9,441 bases of DNA from Bacillota bacterium (GCA_023450835.1 JAEXGM010000178.1:1-9441); one strand, 5' to 3'; counted from the first letter of the stretch, positions 1-7,221 are shown. Notes: generated by a model not told the origin, from the letters alone. Made by a program: numbers and translations.

Positions 1-590
1 TCATTTACCGCAGTGCCTGCCCAAAGGCCAAAATGATAATCCGTCATATGAAGAAAATGGCCTAAAAAGGGAAAGAGAAAAGCTGCTATAACATTAAAGA
101 AAAATATAGTTGAGATGGAGCGGGCAACATCTTCGTCCTCGGCCTGGATAACGGGAGCGGTGGCAGCTATGGCAGAGCCGCCGCAGATGGCAGTACCCAC
201 ACCGATGAGGATATTGGTGTTTTTTTCAACTTTTAATAATTTCCCAATAAAAAAGGCACTTAAAAAAGTGGCAGTAAGAGTAAATATCATAAGCAGGATG
301 GTCTGGCTTCCTACCTTTAGCACACTGTAGAGATTCATATTAAAACCCAGTAATATAATTGAATATTGCAAGAGTTTTTTAGAGGTATAAGTAATTCCTG
401 TTTCTAAATATTTTGGCCTTTTCAGAAAGGCAAGTATCATGCCAAAGAGAATACCTAATACCGGGCTTCCGATGATGGGGAATTTTTCACCAATGAACCA
501 GGCCGGAATTGCAATGATGGCCGTTAATGTGATTCCAGGTAAAAGGTTGGCTTTTTTAGTATTTGCTTTTGTATAACTAGCTGTGTTCAT
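1..590 (-). CDS. yeiH: YeiH-family putative sulfate exporter, C-terminus cut by window edge
   Basis: The minus-strand reading frame starts at an ATG (588-590) behind a strong GGGAGG ribosome binding site and stays open to the left edge, giving the first 196 residues. It is a polytopic inner-membrane protein with hydrophobic segments near residues 17-35, 41-56, 75-92, 97-116, 128-148 and 160-182. The signature GVGTAICGGSAIAA (about 130-143) and the run GLWAGTAVN (188-196) are hallmarks of the YeiH/UPF0324 family (PF03601). Family members are about 330-350 residues, so roughly 55% is visible. The family is annotated as putative sulfate exporters; transport has been inferred more often than measured. 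The divergent CysL/YeiE-like LysR gene supports a sulfur-related role, since yeiE-yeiH are also neighbours in enterobacteria. The family call is firm; the substrate is inferred. Confidence 0.9.
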   Translation of the reverse strand, partial: MNTASYTKANTKKANLLPGITLTAIIAIPAWFIGEKFPIIGSPVLGILFGMILAFLKRPKYLETGITYTSKKLLQYSIILLGFNMNLYSVLKVGSQTILLMIFTLTATFLSAFFIGKLLKVEKNTNILIGVGTAICGGSAIAATAPVIQAEDEDVARSISTIFFFNVIAAFLFPFLGHFLHMTDYHFGLWAGTAVN

Positions 591-624
591 GTTTCCTCCC
601 ATTGCATGCCGGTCTGTTTCCGAT

Positions 625-717
625 ACGGCTGCTTTAATTCTTAGAGTGAAGCCGTTTTAATTTTTTTGAATCTTCACCCTTTTGTAACATAGTTACCGGC
701 TGTTTAAAAGAAAACAG
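625..717 (-). other. Structured leader of the yeiH transcript, with competing stem-loops
   Basis: If transcription starts near 731, yeiH has a leader of about 140 nt. On the minus strand it can form, in order: CTGTTT/AAACAG (717-712 with 705-700), GTAAC/GTTAC (696-692 with 688-684), AGGGTGAAG/CTTCACTCT (680-672 with 651-643, one G-U pair), and ACGGCT/AGCCGT (655-650 with 630-625). The third and fourth stems share bases 650-651 and cannot both form fully. I recognise no known riboswitch class. The pairings are read directly; any regulatory role is inference. Confidence 0.35.
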
Positions 718-737
718 TCCTGCATAAACTATGACTT

Positions 738-766
738 AGTATATAACTTGACATGGCATAAGTAAA
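738..766 (-). promoter_or_regulatory. Predicted sigma-A promoter of yeiH
   Basis: On the minus strand, -35 TTTACT (766-761) and -10 TATACT (743-738) are separated by 17 nt, predicting a start near 731. The -35 matches consensus at 4 of 6 positions, which fits an activator-dependent promoter. It overlaps the oppositely directed lysR promoter almost completely, a common layout for LysR regulators and their targets. Confidence 0.5.
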
Positions 767-776
767 ATATTATTAT
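748..776 (+). promoter_or_regulatory. Predicted sigma-A promoter of the LysR regulator
   Basis: A perfect -35 TTGACA (748-753) is followed after 17 nt by -10 TATTAT (771-776), predicting a start near 783 and a leader of about 74 nt. The perfect palindrome at 789-804 lies just downstream of the predicted start, so a regulator bound there could block this promoter and give autorepression. Confidence 0.7.
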
Positions 777-788
777 CTGATGTATATG

Positions 789-804
789 ATAAGTAATTAC
801 TTAT
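789..804. promoter_or_regulatory. Candidate LysR operator: 16-bp perfect palindrome
   Basis: ATAAGTAATTACTTAT is a perfect inverted repeat with its centre between 796 and 797. That is about 65 bp upstream of the predicted yeiH start, where LysR-family recognition sites usually lie. A further ATAAGTA half-site occurs at 758-764, 31 bp (about three helical turns) away and over the yeiH -35, as expected of an activation site. The palindrome does not contain a symmetric T-N11-A core, so the match to the classic LysR box is loose. Confidence 0.5.
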
Positions 805-856
805 TAAGATAAAGGCTTTGAGATTAAGAATTCGGTATAACCAGGAGGAAAAGTAT

Positions 857-1732
857 ATGACCCTAAGGCATTTTCAGATATTTGTAGCAGTCTGCGATAC
901 TATGAACATGACAGCGGCAGCTTCCGGCATGTTTATGTCACAATCCGCCGTAAGTCAGGCGGTAGCTGAAATGGAGGAATATTATAATGTACGGCTTTTT
1001 GAAAGATTGTCAAAAAGATTGCATCTTACACAGGCGGGTGAAAAGCTGCTGGGTTATGCCAGACATATTATCGGACTTAACGTAGCTGCGGAGAAAGAAC
1101 TGCGTTCCCTAAGTGAGCATGAGAGAGTGAGAATTGGTGCCAGTGTGACTATCGGCTCCTGTGTACTGCCAAAGCTGGTGGCAGATTTTAAAAGATCGGC
1201 TGCAGAGCTTAAAATCGAAGTTACAGAGGATAATACCTCAAAAGTCGAGCAGATGATTATTGCAGACAAGCTTGATATAGGCCTGGTGGAAGGGGAAGTG
1301 GTATCACAGGATCTTATAAGTAAGCCTATGGCTGAGGATGTATTAGTCCTGATCTGTTCCAAGAAGCACCCTTTCTCACAGCGCGGCAGTATCGAACCTC
1401 AGGAGCTGGAAGGTGAGAATTTCATTCTAAGGGAAGTTGGCAGCGGAACCAGAAAGACCTTTGAGGATGTTATGGCCGGAAATTCACTGAATTGGACTGC
1501 AAGCTGGACTTGCAGCAATGCGGATACTATTAAGATGGCAGTAGCAGAAGGTCTGGGCATCTCTGTGATTTCAAAAAGGTCGGTTGAGAAAGAGACCGGG
1601 GAAGGTATCCTTAAGATAGTGAATATAAATGGCCTTTCATTTAAACGCCAATTTAAACTGGTATATCATAAGAACAAATATTTGACAGAAGCGATAAAAA
1701 ACTTTATGGATTTTTGTTTTAGAGAGCAGTAA
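857..1732 (+). CDS. LysR-family regulator, CysL/YeiE-like
   Basis: A 291-residue LysR-type transcriptional regulator. An N-terminal winged HTH (about 3-62) contains the core AAASGMFMSQSAVSQAVAEM, and a periplasmic-binding-protein-like effector domain follows (about 90-285). The run FILREVGSGTR (189-199) is typical of the CysL/CysB/YeiE-like branch, whose members sense sulfur compounds or control sulfur metabolism. I chose the ATG at 857 because AGGAGG lies just upstream (843-848); the in-frame TTG at 818 would add 13 residues and has no good site. The gene diverges from the yeiH exporter and probably activates it while repressing itself, judging from the promoter overlap and palindrome. The family is certain; sulfite, sulfate or a cysteine precursor as effector is inference. 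No obvious strong terminator follows. Confidence 0.92.
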   Translation: MTLRHFQIFVAVCDTMNMTAAASGMFMSQSAVSQAVAEMEEYYNVRLFERLSKRLHLTQAGEKLLGYARHIIGLNVAAEKELRSLSEHERVRIGASVTIGSCVLPKLVADFKRSAAELKIEVTEDNTSKVEQMIIADKLDIGLVEGEVVSQDLISKPMAEDVLVLICSKKHPFSQRGSIEPQELEGENFILREVGSGTRKTFEDVMAGNSLNWTASWTCSNADTIKMAVAEGLGISVISKRSVEKETGEGILKIVNINGLSFKRQFKLVYHKNKYLTEAIKNFMDFCFREQ

Positions 1733-1781
1733 TTGATTGGTCATAAAAAGTCGAAAAAGGAATGAATTAATTGTTATTTTA

Positions 1782-1810
1782 TTGACAGGCATATTAATTT
1801 CTTGTATGCT
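1782..1810 (+). promoter_or_regulatory. Predicted sigma-A promoter of the GGDEF gene
   Basis: A perfect TTGACA (1782-1787), a 17-nt spacer and TATGCT (1805-1810) predict a start near 1817. The cyclase is therefore probably transcribed independently of lysR, with a leader of about 140 nt. Confidence 0.6.
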
Positions 1811-1827
1811 TGGCTTATATTATATAT

Positions 1828-1918
1828 AGAAGAAACTCTTCTTTTTACATACTCTGCATTTCACTGTGTATATAACCTGTAAACGAGATGTCCTGTAAAA
1901 TGAAAGCAATTTACCAGG
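1828..1918 (+). other. Structured leader upstream of the GGDEF gene
   Basis: Two elements lie in the 225-bp gap before the cyclase. A small hairpin AGAAGA-AAC-TCTTCT (1828-1842) runs into a T tract (to 1846); it could be a weak terminator for lysR read-through or an early attenuator. Further on, CCTGTAAA occurs twice (1876-1883 and 1892-1899), and either copy can pair with TTTACCAGG (1910-1918) if one C is bulged. I compared the leader by eye with the c-di-GMP-I consensus and saw no match. The pairings are visible; function is unproven. Confidence 0.3.
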
Positions 1919-1957
1919 CACTCAGACTGTCTTTCGATATTATGGGGTGATGTCCAA

Positions 1958-3496
1958 ATGATTAAAAGGCATACGATTGCCAGTATTATAATGATAATTA
2001 CTATATGTGTTGTAATCAGCATTTTCTTTTGGGTGTCATATCAGCGCATTAACAATGTATATCAGGAAGAAACCAATCTTACGATTACAAATATGCGCAA
2101 GCTGTTTCTGAAGGACACAGTAAACAATATTATTCGGGAGATAGCAGCAGACAGGGAGAATAAAAGGGAAGATTATAAAAGAAATATTGAGTTAAGATAT
2201 CAGACGCTTTCTTATGAACCAAGTTTGTCTGATACAGAATATACGGATTATTTTATCCATTGGTTCAGTGCGGATTATTCAAAGGACATCAGCCAAAATG
2301 AGTGGGCGGTGCTTTTATGGAATAATAGTACGGAGGAAGTTCTCTATGACCCTGCAGGTCTGCATAAAGAAGATATCAATGAGACCCTTAAACAGGTGAA
2401 GCCATTGCTGTCATATTACCGTGTAATCGTACATGGTGAGGTGTTTGGGCTAATCGGCGTAAGCCGCGATTATATAGATAATAAAGTAAAAGAAGAAATG
2501 GCTGATAAAATCAGGAATCTGAAGTTTGAGAATGGCTCCTATGTGTGGGTAAATGAAATTATTAATTACGATGGAGGCGATAACTATGCCATCCGGCTGG
2601 TGCATCCCAATCTTCCGGCCACGGAGGGAATGCATCTTTCAACAAATATGACTGATATCAGGGGAAACCGCCCTTATTCCGAAGAGCTCCAGGGGGTCAA
2701 AAACCATGGAGAATTATTCTTTACTTATTATTTTAAAGAGCTGCACAGCTATGAGGTATCAGAAAAACTGACCTATGCCAAGTTGTACAAGGATTTTAAC
2801 TGGGTGATTGATATGGGTATTCCCTTGGATGATATCCGGGAGTACATTGACCATACCAATAAAAGAAGCATGCAAACGGTAAGAGGTCAGATGATATCCC
2901 TGGTTACTTTAATGGTCATTGTTGTTGGCTGCAGCCTTATTCTCTTCCTTCTCTTAGAGAGGCTTTATGCAAATCGTATCAGAAAGCAGATGGAATTGGA
3001 AATGAAGAAGGACATCCTGTCAAAAGCTTATAGCAGGAGATATGGTACCGTAGAACTGACCAGAGCATTTAAAGCGTTTAAGAAAAGCAGAAGAAGAGAT
3101 ACCGCAATTATTATGTTCGATGTGGATGATTTTAAAGGAATTAATGACACCTATGGGCATGATATGGGAGATAAAGTGCTCGCTGAGATTGTTAATAAGG
3201 TCTACCAGGTGATACGGAGTTCAGACAGCCTGATACGCTGGGGCGGAGATGAATTCGTCGGTATCTTTAGAGGACTGGCAGAAGAAAATGCGGTTTATAT
3301 TTGTGAGAAGATTGTTGCTTCCATAGCGAATTTAAAGATACAGCAGGGCGATGAATATATCAGCCCTACCATATCTCTTGGAATTGCGTATTTTGATAAG
3401 AAGGATAACAGTTTTGAAGATGTGTTAAAAAGAGCCGATGCCGCAATGTATATGTCCAAAAAGGCCGGAAAGAATAAAGCGAGCCTTATGGACTAA
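1958..3496 (+). CDS. Membrane-anchored Cache-GGDEF diguanylate cyclase
   Basis: A 512-residue sensor enzyme predicted to make cyclic di-GMP from two GTP. TM1 is at about 9-28, then an extracytoplasmic sensor of about 280 residues, TM2 at about 312-335, and a cytoplasmic GGDEF domain from about 345 to the end. The sensor's second half (YVWVNEI, then HPNLPATEG, then LYKDFNWVIDMGIPLDDI) has the pattern of Cache-type ligand-binding domains. The active-site motif GGDEF is intact at 429-433, and the metal-binding segment FDVDDFKGINDTYGHD is present. RSSD (420-423) lies exactly five residues before GGDEF, forming the RxxD inhibitory site for product feedback. The usual DxLTGLxNRR start of the domain is degenerate (DILSKAYSRR). 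The ATG at 1958 has GGGGTGAT upstream (1944-1951). There is no EAL or HD-GYP domain. The ligand cannot be told from sequence. Confidence 0.9.
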   Translation: MIKRHTIASIIMIITICVVISIFFWVSYQRINNVYQEETNLTITNMRKLFLKDTVNNIIREIAADRENKREDYKRNIELRYQTLSYEPSLSDTEYTDYFIHWFSADYSKDISQNEWAVLLWNNSTEEVLYDPAGLHKEDINETLKQVKPLLSYYRVIVHGEVFGLIGVSRDYIDNKVKEEMADKIRNLKFENGSYVWVNEIINYDGGDNYAIRLVHPNLPATEGMHLSTNMTDIRGNRPYSEELQGVKNHGELFFTYYFKELHSYEVSEKLTYAKLYKDFNWVIDMGIPLDDIREYIDHTNKRSMQTVRGQMISLVTLMVIVVGCSLILFLLLERLYANRIRKQMELEMKKDILSKAYSRRYGTVELTRAFKAFKKSRRRDTAIIMFDVDDFKGINDTYGHDMGDKVLAEIVNKVYQVIRSSDSLIRWGGDEFVGIFRGLAEENAVYICEKIVASIANLKIQQGDEYISPTISLGIAYFDKKDNSFEDVLKRADAAMYMSKKAGKNKASLMD

Positions 3497-4389
3497 TGTG
3501 ATTTCTTATAGGCACTTGGTGTTGTACCGGTCAGCTTTTTAAATACTTCATTGAAATGTTTAATATCACTGTATCCTATTTTTTGAGCAACTGCTATCAC
3601 CTTTAAGTCGGTAGTTTTTAATAGATTACAGGCTTCTTCAATTCGAAGCTTTTGTATGTATTCCGAAATGGTAGCTCCGGTATAGTCTTTAAACAGCTTG
3701 CAATAGTAAGTCGGACTTAAGAAAGACCGAGATGCAAGCTCTGACAGCTTGACATTGACTTTATAATTGGATTTTAAATATTGTATGGATTGCTCCATAA
3801 GGCTGGCATGACGGGACATCATGTCAGTTTTTTTATGGAAGGAAGCCTTCATGGAGCGGAATATCTGAATGAGGAGTTCTATCAGATACCCACGCAGAAG
3901 TTCAATATATCCGTCTTCCTTTTCAGTAAATTCCTTTAACATCTTTTTATAGATATGTTCTAAGGCAGGATTCTCTCCCTCTGACAACTTCAAATCATCC
4001 ACCGTGTCCGGATTTAGTGAGAAAATGGAGCGAAAAGAGAGATACTGTATCACATCCTTAAAATCCTTATAGTCGATAAGGTTAACATCGATAAATTCCG
4101 GCTTAAAGACACAATTATACACGTTGATGGGTTCTGTATCAGGAGACTGAAAAGAACGAAATTCATGCGGTATATGGTAATTAATAAGAAATAAATCGCC
4201 CTTATTTACACGGTACTCTTTATCTCCGAGGATGTGGACGCCGGAGCCGGAGGTCACATAGGATATCTCAATGAAATCATGGACATGCAAATGAGGTTCC
4301 GGGCCTTCAATGATATTATTTATATAAATGGAATTGCCGTTTTCAAATAATTTTTCACCGGTATCCCGGTAAACGTGAGTTATGTTCAT
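3493..4389 (-). CDS. AraC-family regulator with N-terminal cupin domain
   Basis: A 298-residue regulator. An AraC-type cupin effector pocket (about 30-85) begins HLHVHDFIEISYVTSGSG and continues with GDLFLINYHIPHEF. A linker (about 100-195) is followed by the double-HTH DNA-binding domain (about 198-296), which ends in the conserved IGYSDIKHFNEVFKKLTG and a short PSAYKK tail. I chose the ATG at 4389 because GGGGTGA sits 5 nt upstream; the in-frame TTG at 4407 would add six residues, has no site, and overlaps a predicted -10 box. The gene diverges from the GH78 rhamnosidase 107 bp away and very likely controls it, probably as a sugar-responsive activator; rhamnose or a rhamnoside is inferred only from the neighbour. 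Its stop codon overlaps that of the convergent cyclase by 4 bp. Confidence 0.92.
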   Translation of the reverse strand: MNITHVYRDTGEKLFENGNSIYINNIIEGPEPHLHVHDFIEISYVTSGSGVHILGDKEYRVNKGDLFLINYHIPHEFRSFQSPDTEPINVYNCVFKPEFIDVNLIDYKDFKDVIQYLSFRSIFSLNPDTVDDLKLSEGENPALEHIYKKMLKEFTEKEDGYIELLRGYLIELLIQIFRSMKASFHKKTDMMSRHASLMEQSIQYLKSNYKVNVKLSELASRSFLSPTYYCKLFKDYTGATISEYIQKLRIEEACNLLKTTDLKVIAVAQKIGYSDIKHFNEVFKKLTGTTPSAYKKSH

Positions 4390-4406
4390 AAGATTCACCC
4401 CACTCA

Positions 4407-4435
4407 ATTATAATATACCCCCATGAAATTGAAAA
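4407..4435 (-). promoter_or_regulatory. Possible promoter of the AraC-family gene
   Basis: On the minus strand, TATAAT (4412-4407) is a perfect -10, and TTTTCA (4435-4430) is a 4-of-6 -35 with a 17-nt spacer. The predicted start near 4400 gives a leader of only about a dozen bases, barely enough for the ribosome binding site. A start slightly further upstream is possible. Confidence 0.4.
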
Positions 4436-4444
4436 TAGGAAATG

Positions 4445-4450
4445 TATAAT
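4445..4450 (+). promoter_or_regulatory. -10 box of the rhamnosidase gene, without a good -35
   Basis: TATAAT at 4445-4450 is a perfect -10, but the hexamer 17 nt upstream (4422-4427, CATGAA) does not resemble TTGACA. This fits a promoter dependent on an activator, presumably the divergent AraC-family protein. The GAAAT/GAAAAT/GAAAT run at 4425-4443 is a candidate binding region. The predicted start is near 4457. Confidence 0.45.
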
Positions 4451-4496
4451 TTAAGATGTAATAAATTATTGATTTGAAAGGGGCCTTGGAACTTTT

Positions 4497-7145
4497 ATGA
4501 GAATAACGGATATGAAATGCAATCGTATAGTCAATCCTCTGGGGTTTGAACTGGATGAACCGGTACTTAGCTGGATTGTTGAAACAGAGGAGGCTAAACT
4601 CCAGAAAGCCTGCAGGATTGAAGTTGCGGAAGACGAAGAGTTTTCCGATAGTGTTTTTGACAGCGGAGAAAGGGAGGATTTAAGCGGTATTGGCGTTCCT
4701 TTGACCATAGAACTTAAACCTCGTACCAGGTATTACTGGAGAGTGCAGGTCCGGACAGATGCCGGAGAGGTTAAGAGTGATACCGCCTGGTTCGAGACAG
4801 CAAAGCTTGGTGAGCCCTGGGAGGCCAAATGGATTACTCCCGATACGGAAGATACATCCGTACACCCAATCATACGAAAGAATTTTCAGGTATTAAAAAA
4901 AGTGGCAGCAGCCAGGCTCTATATCTGCGGTCTGGGGCTGTATGAAGCAGAGATTAATGGCAGCAGGGTCAGCAATGAATATTTTACGCCTTACTGTAAC
5001 GACTACAAAGACTGGATTCAATATCAGGCCTTTGATGTTACAAAACTTATAACTCCGGGGGAGAATTGTCTGGCTGCCCTGCTTGGAAACGGCTGGTATA
5101 AGGGACGCTTTGGCTTTACCGGTAAGGAAGAAGGCTATTATGGGGACCGCTTTTTACTGATAAGCGAGCTTTTTATTCAGTATACCGATGGTACCACAGA
5201 AAAAATCTGTTCCGATGAAAGCTTCCTCAGTGCTCCTTCGCATATCGGTAAGAGCAATATCTATGACGGGGAAGCACAGGATGCGAATCAATACATAGAA
5301 GGCTGGTCAAAAGCATCCTTTCCGAAAGGAGACTGGCAGAAGGTTAGAATAAGCGATATGGATACCGGTCTTTTAGAGGCAAGAAAGAGTCTTCCGGTCG
5401 TAATAAAAGAAAGACGTAAGCCGGTTAAGGTTATCCATACCCCTAAGGGTGAAACTGTTTTTGATATGGGACAGAACATGGTAGGTTTTATAAGCTTTAA
5501 GGTGCAGGCTCCCAGGGGAGCACGTATCTGGCTCCAATACGGGGAAGAGATGCAGGAAGGGTGCTTTTACAGGGAGAATCTGCGTTCTGCGAAAGCAGAA
5601 TTCGAGTATATATCGGATGGAGAGCTCTCAGAAGTCAGGCCGTATTTTACTTTCTATGGATTTCGATATGTAAAAGTGGAAGGCTGGCCGGGAGAATTAA
5701 ATCCGGAGGATTTTACCGGATGTGTTATTTACTCTGACCTGGAGAGGACAGGGGACATTGAGACTTCCAATCCCATGATTAACCGCCTTTTTCTGAATGC
5801 ACTATGGGGGCAGAAAGGAAACTTCCTGGACGTTCCCACCGATTGCCCTCAGCGTGATGAGAGAATGGGATGGACGGGAGATGCCCAGATGTTCTCCGGT
5901 ACTGCCTGCTTTAACATGGACTGTGATGCATTCTTCCGAAAGTTCTTATATGACCTGGCAAAGGAACAGGCTAATTATAATGGAATCGTACCTCACACAG
6001 TGCCAAGCTTCGGTTTCATTAATACACAGGACGGCGAAGATTTTGCAGCGGGAAATTCCAGTGCCTGGGCTGATGTGGCAACTATTATTCCCTGGAATTT
6101 GTATCTGTACTATGGGGATAAGAGTACTTTGAGAAAACAATTTGACAGCATGAAGGCCTATGTTGACAGTATCAGAAGAAAAGATGATGGCAGCAGGCTA
6201 TGGAATACAGGTTTTCACTTTGGAGACTGGGTAGCCCTGGATGGTAAAAGTGAATATGACACCTTCGGAGGAACACCAAGAGATATCATAGCTACCGCCT
6301 ATTATGCTTATTCTTCTGAACTGGTTGGAAAAGCGGCAGGCGTTTTAGGAATGAAAGAAATGGAAGAGGAGTATCTGCAGCTGTCACAGGAAGTAAAGGC
6401 TGCATTTACGGCGGAATTCGTATCTCCGAGAGGAAGACTGGTGGCGGACACCCAGACATCTTATATACTGCCTTTATTTATGAATCTGATACCGGATGAG
6501 TTAAGAGGAAGAGTGCTGGACGATCTTTGCAGAAATCTGAAAGAGAATAATTATTTCCTTAAGACCGGATTCGTGGGAACACCTTATCTGTGCAGGGTCT
6601 TATCAGAGAATGGACATAATGATATTGCATATAAGCTATTACTCAATGAAGAATATCCAAGTTGGATATATGAAATAAAGCTTGGCGCAACTACTATCTG
6701 GGAGAGATGGAACTCTCTGCTTCCTGACGGAAAATTCGGAGAACTGGGCATGAATTCCCTGAATCACTATGCCTACGGTTCTATTGTAGAATGGATGTAC
6801 CGCAATATGTGCGGTATTAATCCCCTGGAAGAATATCCGGGCTTTCGCAGAATCAAGCTTAAACCCTATCCGGATAAGCGTATCAGCCGGGTAAAGGCTT
6901 CTCTTAAGTCGGCTGCCGGAAACTATGAGAGCGGCTGGAGTTATGAAGAAGACGGTCTTCATTACAGCATATTGATTCCTTTTAATGCTCAGGCTGAGTT
7001 TTTGTTAGAGGAGGCAGAGGAAGATAAGATTAGAGTCAATGGAAAAGCTCTGAAAGAGGCAGGCTTATCCTTTGAAAAGAAAGAGTCCGAATTAAGTATT
7101 ATTCTGACTGCCGGCAGATATCAGGTAATAAGCTTGAACGTATAA
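4497..7145 (+). CDS. GH78 alpha-L-rhamnosidase
   Basis: An 882-residue glycoside hydrolase family 78 enzyme, which removes terminal alpha-L-rhamnose from oligosaccharides, pectin fragments or plant glycosides by an inverting mechanism. Visible parts: an N-terminal fibronectin/Ig-like domain (about 1-105), the Bac_rhamnosid_N beta-sandwich (about 130-300, with GLYEAEINGSRVSNEYFTPY), the concanavalin-like domain (about 310-405, with VFDMGQNMVGF), an (alpha/alpha)6 catalytic barrel (about 415-750), and a C-terminal beta-sandwich. The hallmark DCPQRDERMGWTGDAQ is at 449-464; E455 is the likely general acid, with D449 and D462 in the sugar pocket. TTIWERW (732-738) supplies the probable general base E736. 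Length is normal and no signal peptide is present, so it should act in the cytoplasm on imported sugars. The start fits the family N-terminus, but AAAGGGG (4477-4483) lies 13 nt away, a long spacing. No transporter or rhamnose catabolic gene is adjacent. Confidence 0.95.
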   Translation: MRITDMKCNRIVNPLGFELDEPVLSWIVETEEAKLQKACRIEVAEDEEFSDSVFDSGEREDLSGIGVPLTIELKPRTRYYWRVQVRTDAGEVKSDTAWFETAKLGEPWEAKWITPDTEDTSVHPIIRKNFQVLKKVAAARLYICGLGLYEAEINGSRVSNEYFTPYCNDYKDWIQYQAFDVTKLITPGENCLAALLGNGWYKGRFGFTGKEEGYYGDRFLLISELFIQYTDGTTEKICSDESFLSAPSHIGKSNIYDGEAQDANQYIEGWSKASFPKGDWQKVRISDMDTGLLEARKSLPVVIKERRKPVKVIHTPKGETVFDMGQNMVGFISFKVQAPRGARIWLQYGEEMQEGCFYRENLRSAKAEFEYISDGELSEVRPYFTFYGFRYVKVEGWPGELNPEDFTGCVIYSDLERTGDIETSNPMINRLFLNALWGQKGNFLDVPTDCPQRDERMGWTGDAQMFSGTACFNMDCDAFFRKFLYDLAKEQANYNGIVPHTVPSFGFINTQDGEDFAAGNSSAWADVATIIPWNLYLYYGDKSTLRKQFDSMKAYVDSIRRKDDGSRLWNTGFHFGDWVALDGKSEYDTFGGTPRDIIATAYYAYSSELVGKAAGVLGMKEMEEEYLQLSQEVKAAFTAEFVSPRGRLVADTQTSYILPLFMNLIPDELRGRVLDDLCRNLKENNYFLKTGFVGTPYLCRVLSENGHNDIAYKLLLNEEYPSWIYEIKLGATTIWERWNSLLPDGKFGELGMNSLNHYAYGSIVEWMYRNMCGINPLEEYPGFRRIKLKPYPDKRISRVKASLKSAAGNYESGWSYEEDGLHYSILIPFNAQAEFLLEEAEEDKIRVNGKALKEAGLSFEKKESELSIILTAGRYQVISLNV

Positions 7146-7159
7146 GAGCAGTTTAAAAC

Positions 7160-7204
7160 AGGACATAACCCACAGAGAATCTATTCTGTAGGTTATGTCC
7201 TTTC
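7160..7204. terminator. Bidirectional intrinsic terminator between the rhamnosidase and uracil permease genes
   Basis: An 11-bp perfect stem (AGGACATAACC at 7160-7170 with GGTTATGTCCT at 7191-7201) extends inward through ACAGA/TCTGT after one mismatch. On the plus strand it runs into TTTCTATT and then T6 (to about 7218). On the minus strand it is followed by TGTTTTAAAC. It lies between convergent genes, 14 bp after the rhamnosidase stop, so it likely ends both transcripts. Confidence 0.85.
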
Positions 7205-7221
7205 TATTATAATTTTTTATA

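Noticed and set aside
115..330. Plus-strand open frame of 71 codons near the left edge
   Set aside because: It lies antisense to the clearly coding YeiH frame and has no family resemblance.
818..856. Longer LysR start at a TTG
   Set aside because: No ribosome binding site precedes it, whereas the ATG at 857 has AGGAGG and gives the standard LysR N-terminus.
1054..1362. Minus-strand open frame of 102 codons inside the LysR gene
   Set aside because: It is a low-complexity serine-rich shadow of the LysR coding frame with no family resemblance.
5797..6132. Plus-strand open frame of 111 codons inside the rhamnosidase gene
   Set aside because: It overlaps the conserved catalytic region in another frame; the encoded sequence resembles nothing and is explained as a shadow.
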